A stretch of DNA of 11,678 nt. It comes from CABHOJ01 sp965649545. Its GTDB lineage: Bacteria > Pseudomonadota > Gammaproteobacteria > Burkholderiales > Methylophilaceae. The translations under genes were made by a program, and so were the position numbers. Within the stretch, counting starts at the first letter, position 1, and the number at the start of each line of letters is the position of its first letter. The stretch spans positions 1 to 11,678 of the forward strand of contig CBFGLF010000052.1 of assembly GCA_965649545.1 (NCBI GenBank), in the 5' to 3' direction. Below, piece after piece: positions 6,050-11,678 of the stretch. The notes under the pieces are model-generated. The model saw nothing but the letters and a program-made list of their open reading frames with translations. It was not told where the DNA came from and did no database searches.

Positions 6050-6832
6050 TTAGAAGGTCTTTTGAACGAATACGGTGAACTGTTCTTTACCGATGTATTC
6101 GCCAACCTTACCTGCGCCATTGACTGGGGTGTAGAAGCCCTTGTCAGCGTCGGTGTCGGTGTAGTAACCACCAACGTTGATACCGTTATCCCAGCCTTTG
6201 GTCGCGCCCAGCTTCCAGTCGGAGTAGGAGGCGATGTCGTTACCGCTACCGTCGAACTCTTGCTTACCTACGTGAGCGATGATGGAGATACCGGTGTCCA
6301 TGATAGGTACCAGTGCATTCAACTCAGCATAGTAGGTGTCCTTGCTGTCCGCAACGCCGAAAGCGTTGGTCAGCGCGTGGGAGTACTTGGCAGTGATCCA
6401 CTTCCAACCCAGTGCACCGTAAACTTCGGTGGTGTTGGCGTTGGTGAAGCCGGATCTTACGTTACCTGGGTAGTAGTACTGCAGCAAACCAACGTCATAG
6501 CTGATGCCGGTTTCGCCGATCGTGTTCTTGTAACCACCGTAAACGTCGATCTCAGCGCTGGACTCGCTGTAAGCACCGAAGTCTTGCAGCCAGCTGATGT
6601 TGGAACCCCACATACCGGCGTAGAAGCCGCTAGCGTGGGAGTAGTCAACGCCGCCTTGCAGCGCTGGCTTTTCAGCAGTCTGGGTCAGACCACGGAAGAT
6701 GTATTGGCTGTAAAGACCAACGTTATAGGAGATTGTGTGAGGGGATGCTGGAGCAGCAGCCTCTTCAGCCATTACAGCAGCCGGTGCTGCGAATGTACCC
6801 AGCAAAGCCGCCACCATTAGCGATTTACGCAT
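6050..6832 (-). CDS. TorF family putative outer-membrane porin
   Basis: This is a 260-residue exported protein. MRKSLMVAALLGTFAAPAAVMA is a signal peptide with cleavage after AMA or nearby. The mature part is rich in alternating aromatic strands (SYNVGLYSQYIFRGLTQT, GGVDYSHASGFYAGMWGSNI, YDVGLLQYYYPG) and ends in FTVFVQKTF with a C-terminal phenylalanine, the outer-membrane beta-barrel signal. This matches the TorF/TIGR02001 (gcw_chp) family, whose substrate is not known. The frame extends 17 codons further up, but the Met at 6832 has a good Shine-Dalgarno (AAGGAAA) and begins the signal peptide. It is first in an operon with glnK and amtB behind a sigma-54/NtrC promoter, so it probably serves nitrogen-limited growth, perhaps by letting ammonium or small nitrogen compounds cross the outer membrane; that role is inferred. 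Confidence 0.88.
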   Translation of the reverse strand: MRKSLMVAALLGTFAAPAAVMAEEAAAPASPHTISYNVGLYSQYIFRGLTQTAEKPALQGGVDYSHASGFYAGMWGSNISWLQDFGAYSESSAEIDVYGGYKNTIGETGISYDVGLLQYYYPGNVRSGFTNANTTEVYGALGWKWITAKYSHALTNAFGVADSKDTYYAELNALVPIMDTGISIIAHVGKQEFDGSGNDIASYSDWKLGATKGWDNGINVGGYYTDTDADKGFYTPVNGAGKVGEYIGKEQFTVFVQKTF

Positions 6833-6889
6833 GGTATTTCCTTTCAAGTTGAAAAATAAAAAACAAACAAAATCGAGCAACAATCAGCA

Positions 6890-6906
6890 AGCAACACTCA
6901 TGCCAA
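6890..6906 (-). promoter_or_regulatory. Sigma-54 promoter of torF-glnK-amtB
   Basis: The minus strand reads TTGGCATGAGTGTTGCT, matching YTGGCACGrNNNTTGCW except for one base (T for C in CACG), with exact GG/GC spacing. The start would be near 6879, giving a U-rich leader of about 46 nt before the torF ATG at 6832. Confidence 0.8.
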
Positions 6907-6964
6907 ACAAACAAAACAATGAGAAACATGCGGTTACGATGCTAAAATAAACATGTACGTCAAG

Positions 6965-6980
6965 CAATGTAATTATATTG
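6965..6980. promoter_or_regulatory. AT-rich dyad between enhancer and promoter
   Basis: CAATGTAATTATATTG is a 16-bp palindrome with one mismatched pair. It lies between the NtrC-like sites and the sigma-54 promoter, where a bend or a second regulator is often needed. It does not clearly match the IHF consensus, and no regulator is assigned. Confidence 0.3.
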
Positions 6981-6999
6981 TTGTTTATAAAAGACTATT

Positions 7000-7014
7000 G
7001 CACAGTATTGGTGC
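7000..7014. promoter_or_regulatory. NtrC-like enhancer site (proximal) of torF operon
   Basis: TGCACAGTATTGGTGCG (6999-7015) contains GCAC-N7-GTGC, the NtrC core, and is close to the TGCAC(C)-N5-GGTGCA consensus. Its centre is about 128 bp upstream of the predicted torF transcription start. Confidence 0.7.
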
Positions 7015-7024
7015 GTTATCGCAT

Positions 7025-7053
7025 GGTCGCATGCACCAAAAACCTGCTAGACT
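7025..7053 (+). promoter_or_regulatory. Putative extended -10 promoter of ubiK-comM operon
   Basis: TGCTAGACT (7045-7053) is an extended -10 element; the -35 region around 7025-7030 is poor. Transcription would start near 7060, just before a good Shine-Dalgarno (AGGAGA) and the ubiK ATG at 7078. Confidence 0.4.
7033..7047. promoter_or_regulatory. NtrC-like enhancer site (distal, weaker)
   Basis: GCACCAAAAACCTGC keeps one full half-site (TGCACC) and a 3-of-4 second half. Its centre is 33 bp, about three helical turns, from the proximal site. This spacing is like the paired NtrC sites of glnA. It overlaps the spacer of the probable divergent ubiK promoter. Confidence 0.45.
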
Positions 7054-7077
7054 GGCCGCAAAACACAGGAGAAAACG

Positions 7078-7326
7078 ATGATTAACACCCAGTTTTTCGA
7101 AGATTTATCCAGCAGAATTAGAGACATAACGAAATCCACGCCAGCAGCGGACATGGAAAAGAATCTTCGTGCACTATTACAGGGCGCGTTCACCAAATTG
7201 GAGCTTGTGAGTCGGGAGGAATTTGACGTACAGGCCGATTTATTGCGGCGTACAAGGCAAAAGCTGGAATTGTTGGAGGCGAAGCAGGCCGAATTAGAGG
7301 ATCTGTTGCAGAAAAACAACAAATAG
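7078..7326 (+). CDS. ubiK: Ubiquinone biosynthesis accessory factor UbiK (BMFP/YqiC family)
   Basis: This 82-residue protein (MINTQFFEDLSSRIRDITKS...) has an N-terminal amphipathic helix, a central LRALLQGAFTKLELVSREEFD and a C-terminal coiled coil made of Leu/Glu/Lys heptads (VQADLLRRTRQKLELLEAKQ and on). This is the BMFP (Brucella membrane fusogenic protein) pattern. UbiK binds UbiJ and assists aerobic ubiquinone synthesis at the membrane or lipid interface. The Shine-Dalgarno AGGAGA precedes the ATG by 6 nt. comM starts 11 nt downstream, as in many betaproteobacteria. It diverges from torF across a 245-nt spacer that carries the nitrogen-control sites. Confidence 0.9.
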   Translation: MINTQFFEDLSSRIRDITKSTPAADMEKNLRALLQGAFTKLELVSREEFDVQADLLRRTRQKLELLEAKQAELEDLLQKNNK

Positions 7327-7337
7327 GCCCCTGAACC

Positions 7338-8828
7338 ATGAGTCTTGCAGTCCTTCACAGTCGTGCGCTGGCCGGTATGGATGCACCAGAAGTGGTGGTG
7401 GAGGCCCATCTGGCCAACGGATTACCCAGTTTTACCATCGTCGGTCTACCCGAGGCGGAGGTCAAAGAGAGCAAGGATCGGGTGCGAGCCGCGTTGCAAA
7501 CCTCGCAATTCGAGTTCCCGGCGCGCAGGATCACGGTCAATCTGGCGCCCGCCGATCTGCCGAAGGAGAGCGGTCGTTATGATCTTCCCATCGCCCTCGG
7601 GATACTGGCCGCATCCGGCCAGATCCCACCCAATGCCCTATCCGATTACGAGTTTGCCGGCGAGCTAGCCCTGACCGGCGAATTGCGGCCGATCCGCGGC
7701 GCACTTGCGATGACCTGCAAGGCTTATCATCACGGGCGCGCCTTCATCCTGCCGGCAGAGAATGCCGCGGAAGCTGCCTTGGTCAAGCAGGCTCGCATCC
7801 TGCCCGCACGCAGCTTGTTGGAAGTCTGCGCGCATCTCCTTGGCCACACCGCACTGGCGCAGCACCAACAAACCTTGGTGGCGAATACCCCAAATTATCC
7901 GGACCTCAGCGAGGTCAAGGGGCAGGCCATGGCCAAACGTGCCTTGGAGGTGGCTGCCGCTGGCTCACACAGCATGCTGATGACCGGCCCGCCCGGTACC
8001 GGGAAATCCATGCTGGCCAGTCGTTTCCCCGGCATCCTGCCGGAGATGACAGACCAGGAGGCATTGGAGTCCGCCGCCATCCAGTCCTTGAATGGTGCGT
8101 ATCGCACCGAGCAATGGCGTCGACGGCCTTTCCGCGCGCCGCATCACACCGCCTCAGGGGTCGCCCTGGTCGGTGGCGGAAGCATCCCCCGGCCCGGTGA
8201 GATCTCGCTGGCGCATCATGGGGTCTTGTTCCTGGATGAGCTGCCCGAGTTCGATCGCAAAGTGCTGGAGGTACTACGCGAGCCGCTGGAATCGGGTCGT
8301 ATCACCATCTCGCGTGCAGCCAGGCAGGCGGACTTTCCTGCCAGTTTCCAGTTGATCGCTGCCATGAATCCCTGTCCATGCGGTTACCTCGGACACCACA
8401 ACAATAAGTGTCGCTGCACGCCTGATCAGGTGTCACGTTACCGCGCGAGGATCTCGGGCCCATTGCTCGATCGTATCGATCTTAATATCGAAGTGCCTGC
8501 GTTGCGTGAGGATGAATTGACGACGATCGCCCACGCCGAACCCAGCGCGCAAGTTCAGCAACGTGTGCAAGCGGCCCGCGATCGGCAGTTATCCCGCCAA
8601 GGCAAGGCCAATAGCCAGTTAAGCGCTAACGAGGTCGACCTGCATTGCACGCCTGATGCGGCAGGCTTGGGCCTGCTGAAACAGGCGCTCAGCAAACTCA
8701 ACCTGTCGGCGCGGGCTTACCATCGCATCCTCAAGGTGGCGCGCACCGTGGCAGACCTCGCTGGCGAAGACGGCGTCAAGGCCGGCCATATCGCCGAAGC
8801 GGTGCAATATCGGCGGTTCGAGCGATAA
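7338..8828 (+). CDS. comM: ComM/YifB family Mg-chelatase-like AAA+ ATPase
   Basis: ComM is a hexameric helicase that drives branch migration when foreign single-stranded DNA is integrated during natural transformation; the family is also called YifB. The 496-residue protein has the N-terminal ChlI-like domain (MSLAVLHSRALAGMDAPEVV to about 170). Walker A is GPPGTGKS at 217-224, Walker B is VLFLDE at 296-301, and the pair RAPHHTAS and NPCPCGYLGH lie around it. The second includes the CPCG...CRC cysteine cluster. The C-terminal lid ends AVQYRRFER. Full length is typical (about 500). It follows ubiK by 11 nt, and the transporter ATG lies 2 nt after its stop. Presence of ComM alone does not prove competence, as it is widespread. 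Confidence 0.95.
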   Translation: MSLAVLHSRALAGMDAPEVVVEAHLANGLPSFTIVGLPEAEVKESKDRVRAALQTSQFEFPARRITVNLAPADLPKESGRYDLPIALGILAASGQIPPNALSDYEFAGELALTGELRPIRGALAMTCKAYHHGRAFILPAENAAEAALVKQARILPARSLLEVCAHLLGHTALAQHQQTLVANTPNYPDLSEVKGQAMAKRALEVAAAGSHSMLMTGPPGTGKSMLASRFPGILPEMTDQEALESAAIQSLNGAYRTEQWRRRPFRAPHHTASGVALVGGGSIPRPGEISLAHHGVLFLDELPEFDRKVLEVLREPLESGRITISRAARQADFPASFQLIAAMNPCPCGYLGHHNNKCRCTPDQVSRYRARISGPLLDRIDLNIEVPALREDELTTIAHAEPSAQVQQRVQAARDRQLSRQGKANSQLSANEVDLHCTPDAAGLGLLKQALSKLNLSARAYHRILKVARTVADLAGEDGVKAGHIAEAVQYRRFER

Positions 8829-8830
8829 CG

Positions 8831-9886
8831 ATGGCATTGTCCTTATCCGAGCTGTTACAGGGCTGGCAACATGAATGTCGCTCGGCATATCTCTATCATG
8901 CGATCTCGCTACGGGAGCCGCTCCCCTACAGGAAACAGCTATTCTCCGCGCTGGCGGAAGAGGCCGAGAAGCAGGCTGCGCTCTGGCAGGAAGAAGCCGC
9001 CAAACTCGGGCACACCCTGCCAGCAGCCTATCAGCCGGATGCCAGGGCGCGTAGCGTCGCTGTCCTGATTCGTCTACTGGGCCCGCAGCGACTGAAGCCA
9101 GTACTGGCGGCCATGAAGATACGCGGTCTCTCCATCTATGCCGGCGACCGCAAGGCAGGCTTCCACCCATTGCCGCAATCGGTGGAGGAGGTCGGCGCCA
9201 GCCATCGTTCCACGGGCAATAGTGGCGGGTTGCGCGCAGCGGTGTTCGGCGTCAACGATGGGCTAGTCTCGATCGCCTGTCTTGTGATGGGGGTGGCAGG
9301 CGCCGCCAGTAGCAATAGCGTGATCCTGTTGACTGGGCTTGCGGGCCTGCTGGCTGGCGCGTTCTCGATGGCGGCGGGGGAGTACATCTCCATGCGCTCG
9401 CAACGCGAGATGTTCGAATACCAGATCGGCCTGGAGCGTGCGGAACTTGCACAATACCCCGAAGAAGAAGCCACGGAGCTAGCCCTGATCTACCGTGCGC
9501 GTGGCATGACCGAAACCGAAGCGAAGGCGCTGGCGGACCGCATGGTGGCTGACCCGGAAGTCGGCCTCGATACCCTGGCGCGCGAGGAGTTAGGATTGAA
9601 CCCGGACGATCTCGGATCGCCCTGGCTGGCTGCGATCTCTTCGTTCCTCGCTTTCATGGTGGGCGGCGTCATCCCGTTGTTACCCTATGCTCTGGGAATG
9701 CCCTATGCCCCGTTGCAGTTCTCCATCGCTTTCACCGGCACCGGCTTGTTCCTCATCGGTTTGATGCTGTCCTTGTTCACGGGGCGTAATGCCTTGTTGG
9801 GCGGGTTGCGCATGCTACTGATCGGCGGCGCTGCCGGCCTGTTGACCTATTGGGTTGGCTACTGGATGGGCGTCAGTATCGCTTGA
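8831..9886 (+). CDS. VIT1/CCC1 family metal transporter with N-terminal ferritin-like domain
   Basis: The product has 351 residues. Residues 1 to about 110 resemble the rubrerythrin/ferritin-like domain that precedes many bacterial VIT1 proteins (as in MbfA). A five-helix VIT1 membrane domain follows from about 132: GLRAAVFGVNDGLVSIACLV, GLAGLLAGAFSMAAGEYISM and a cytoplasmic metal-binding stretch rich in Glu (LERAELAQYPEEEATELALI), with two helix pairs at the C-terminus. The family moves Fe2+ or Mn2+ out of the cytoplasm or into stores. In the N-terminal domain, ligand-like E15, E43, E44 and E46 are present. The position normally His in the second helix is Gln48, and the expected Glu near the last helix appears to be Lys96, so a diiron site may be incomplete. 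The start is 2 nt after comM with a weak Shine-Dalgarno, implying coupling. Confidence 0.88.
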   Translation: MALSLSELLQGWQHECRSAYLYHAISLREPLPYRKQLFSALAEEAEKQAALWQEEAAKLGHTLPAAYQPDARARSVAVLIRLLGPQRLKPVLAAMKIRGLSIYAGDRKAGFHPLPQSVEEVGASHRSTGNSGGLRAAVFGVNDGLVSIACLVMGVAGAASSNSVILLTGLAGLLAGAFSMAAGEYISMRSQREMFEYQIGLERAELAQYPEEEATELALIYRARGMTETEAKALADRMVADPEVGLDTLAREELGLNPDDLGSPWLAAISSFLAFMVGGVIPLLPYALGMPYAPLQFSIAFTGTGLFLIGLMLSLFTGRNALLGGLRMLLIGGAAGLLTYWVGYWMGVSIA

Positions 9887-9910
9887 GGGCATCGTTCCTG
9901 ACGTGTTGAG

Positions 9911-9940
9911 GCTCGCTTGCGCGAGCATCGATGGTGCTCG
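9911..9940 (+). other. Two mutually exclusive hairpins after the VIT1 gene
   Basis: GCTCGC/GCGAGC (9911-9926, loop TTGC) and CGAGCA/TGCTCG (9922-9940) share bases 9922-9926 and cannot form together. Neither is followed by a T run, so they are not a good intrinsic terminator. They may slow polymerase or mark the 3' end of the comM-VIT1 transcript. Confidence 0.35.
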
Positions 9941-9956
9941 AAGCGGCGGTGTACTT

Positions 9957-9962
9957 TATAAT
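9957..9962 (+). promoter_or_regulatory. Putative -10 box of metH promoter
   Basis: A perfect TATAAT lies 62 nt before the metH ATG; the -35 region (about 9934-9940) is poor. It would give a leader of about 55 nt containing the hairpin at 9974-9999. Confidence 0.5.
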
Positions 9963-9973
9963 TAACGGTTTAT

Positions 9974-9999
9974 GCCACATTCGCAGTACGCGATGTGGC
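9974..9999 (+). other. Stem-loop in metH leader
   Basis: GCCACAT pairs with ATGTGGC, and after one bulged T CGC pairs with GCG around the 5-nt loop AGTAC. It lies in the short metH leader. It is too small for a cobalamin riboswitch and I do not recognise a SAM or SAH riboswitch in it, so any regulatory role is unknown. Confidence 0.45.
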
Positions 10000-10023
10000 G
10001 ACATCGAGCCATTGAGACCCTGA

Positions 10024-11678
10024 ATGAAACCGGATCAAATCTCCCCGACCGAGCGCAGACTGCGCGAACTCCTCGCACAACGCATCCTGATCCTGGATGG
10101 CGCGATGGGGACCATGATCCAGCAATACAAGTTGGGTGAGCAGGAATATCGTGGCGATCGTTTCGCGGATTTCGTCGCGCCTGCCGGGCATCGTGAGATC
10201 TTCCTCAAAGGCAACAACGAGTTGCTGACCCTGACCCAACCGCACGTCATCCAGGAGATCCACGAACAGTACCTCGCCGCGGGTGCCGACATCATCGAGA
10301 CCAATACCTTCGGTGCGACCAGCGTGGCGCAGGACGATTACCACATGGCGCATCTCGTCCATGAGATGAACGTCGGCGCCGCCAGGCTGGCGCGTGCCGC
10401 CTGCGACAAATTCAGCACGCCTGAGAAACCGCGTTTCGTCGCCGGCGCCTTCGGCCCGACACCCAAAACAGCTTCCATCTCGCCGGATGTCAACGATCCT
10501 GCCGCGCGTAACGTGAGCTTCGACCAGCTGGTCGCCGCCTATCTCGAGCAAGCGCGAGGCCTGGTCGAAGGTGGAGTCGACATCCTCATGGTCGAGACCA
10601 TCTTCGATACCTTGAACTGCAAGGCTGCGTTGTTCGCCATCGATACCTTCTTCGAAGAGAGCGGCAAGCGCCTGCCCATCATGCTATCCGGCACGGTGAC
10701 GGATGCTTCCGGGCGTATCCTCTCCGGCCAGACGGTCGCGGCCTTCTGGAACTCGGTGCGCCATGCGCGTCCGCTGACCATCGGCCTGAATTGTGCGCTG
10801 GGCGCGACCTTGATGCGGCCCTACGCGGAAGAGCTGGCGCAGATCTCGGATACTTACGTCTGCATCTACCCGAATGCCGGCTTGCCGAACCCGATGAGCG
10901 ACACCGGCTTCGACGAGACGCCGGACGTCACCTCCTCGCTATTGAAGGAGTTCGCCGAGAGCGGTTTCGTCAACATCGCCGGGGGCTGCTGCGGCACGAC
11001 GCCGCCCCATATCGCCGCCATTGCGCGCGAAGTCACGGTGGTCAAGCCCCGCAGTATCCCGCAAGTGCCGGTAGCGACCCGCCTTTCCGGTCTGGAACCC
11101 TTCGTCATCGACGACAACTCCTTGTTCGTCAACGTCGGCGAACGCACCAATGTCACCGGCTCCAAGGCCTTCGCGCGCCTCATCATCAACGAGCAATACG
11201 AGGAAGCCCTCAGCGTCGCGCGGCAACAGGTGGAGAATGGCGCCCAGATCATCGATATCAACATGGATGAGGGCATGCTGGACGCGGTCAAGGCCATGAC
11301 CCACTTCCTCAACCTGATCGCCTCCGAGCCTGATATCGCCCGGGTACCGATCATGATCGACTCCTCCAAATGGGAAGTCATCGAAGCCGGCCTCAAGTGC
11401 GTGCAAGGCAAGGCCATCGTCAATTCCATCTCCATGAAGGAAGGCGAAGCCGAATTCCTGCGCCAGGCCAAACTGTGCCGCCGCTACGGTGCCGCAGTCA
11501 TCGTCATGGCCTTCGACGAGAAGGGGCAAGCCGATACCTTCGAGCGCAAGACCGAGATCTGCAAGCGTGCCTATGACTTGCTCGTGAACGAGATCGACTT
11601 CCCGCCGGAAGACATCATCTTCGATCCCAACATCTTCGCCATCGCGACCGGGATCGAGGAACACAACAATTACGCCGT
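10024..11678 (+). CDS. metH: Cobalamin-dependent methionine synthase (MetH), N-terminal part
   Basis: MetH moves a methyl group from 5-methyltetrahydrofolate through cobalamin to homocysteine, making methionine. The frame opens at the ATG at 10024, directly after an in-frame TGA, and is open at the window end: 551 codons of a protein usually about 1,230 residues long. The homocysteine-binding domain is complete: ILILDGAMGTMIQQYKLGEQ (21-40), ADIIETNTFGATS, and the three zinc ligands C257 (GLNCALG), C322 and C323 (GGCCGT). The pterin-binding domain follows with NVGERTNVTGSKAF, IIDINMDEGMLD and IMIDSSKWEVIEAG. The cobalamin-binding and activation domains lie outside the window. The Shine-Dalgarno is weak. 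The gene has its own probable promoter and is separated from the VIT1 gene by 137 nt. Confidence 0.97.
   Translation, partial: MKPDQISPTERRLRELLAQRILILDGAMGTMIQQYKLGEQEYRGDRFADFVAPAGHREIFLKGNNELLTLTQPHVIQEIHEQYLAAGADIIETNTFGATSVAQDDYHMAHLVHEMNVGAARLARAACDKFSTPEKPRFVAGAFGPTPKTASISPDVNDPAARNVSFDQLVAAYLEQARGLVEGGVDILMVETIFDTLNCKAALFAIDTFFEESGKRLPIMLSGTVTDASGRILSGQTVAAFWNSVRHARPLTIGLNCALGATLMRPYAEELAQISDTYVCIYPNAGLPNPMSDTGFDETPDVTSSLLKEFAESGFVNIAGGCCGTTPPHIAAIAREVTVVKPRSIPQVPVATRLSGLEPFVIDDNSLFVNVGERTNVTGSKAFARLIINEQYEEALSVARQQVENGAQIIDINMDEGMLDAVKAMTHFLNLIASEPDIARVPIMIDSSKWEVIEAGLKCVQGKAIVNSISMKEGEAEFLRQAKLCRRYGAAVIVMAFDEKGQADTFERKTEICKRAYDLLVNEIDFPPEDIIFDPNIFAIATGIEEHNNYA

Noticed and set aside
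6062..6820. A 252-codon plus-strand ORF opposite torF
   Set aside because: It is an antisense shadow of a well-supported outer-membrane protein gene with signal peptide and C-terminal Phe.
9911..9926. GC-rich hairpin after the VIT1 gene as an intrinsic terminator
   Set aside because: No T run follows on either strand, so I list it only as a hairpin.
9887..10023. Cobalamin, SAM or SAH riboswitch upstream of metH
   Set aside because: The leader after the likely promoter is only about 55 nt and shows none of the conserved cores I know for these classes.
10866..11664. Long minus-strand ORFs opposite metH
   Set aside because: The plus strand carries MetH with all catalytic motifs; the opposite frames are a by-product of GC-rich codon use.

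Overview
The window (about 56% GC by eye) looks like chromosome from a Gram-negative betaproteobacterium, probably of the Nitrosomonadales (Gallionellaceae/methylotroph/Sideroxydans-like). This placement is an inference from the gene set: the Acidithiobacillus-type glutamate-cysteine ligase, a TorF-type outer-membrane protein joined to glnK-amtB, UbiK, ComM and a cobalamin-dependent MetH. No mobile element, CRISPR array, rRNA or tRNA was seen.

Left part (1-3893, all minus strand): a tightly packed run read right to left as gshA, gshB, apbE, a NusG-domain-II protein and a Gx/EetB-like membrane protein that leaves the window at base 1. The first two make glutathione. The last three resemble the FMN-transferase/EetA/EetB set of extracytosolic flavinylation and electron-transfer systems. 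Gaps are 3 nt or negative, so this is probably one transcript from a promoter just upstream of gshA.

Middle part (3949-7077, minus strand): a nitrogen-control region. torF, glnK and amtB form an operon headed by a near-consensus sigma-54 promoter (6890-6906) with two NtrC-like enhancer sites (7000-7014 and 7033-7047) and closed by a strong terminator (4182-4208). Between amtB and gshA, where no protein gene fits, lies the most interesting item. It has an NtrC-like dyad (4150-4164), a sigma-54 promoter matching the consensus at every defined position (4063-4079), about 80 nt of non-coding sequence with a CU-rich anti-Shine-Dalgarno stretch, and an intrinsic terminator (3949-3974). Together these predict an undescribed nitrogen-regulated small RNA of about 104 nt. 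It could act back on the ribosome-binding sites of glnK and amtB or on other mRNAs.

Right part (7078-11678, plus strand): ubiK, comM and a VIT1/CCC1-type metal transporter with a ferritin-like N-terminal domain form a close-set run. A 137-nt spacer with a promoter and hairpins follows, then the first 551 codons of metH, cut by the window end.
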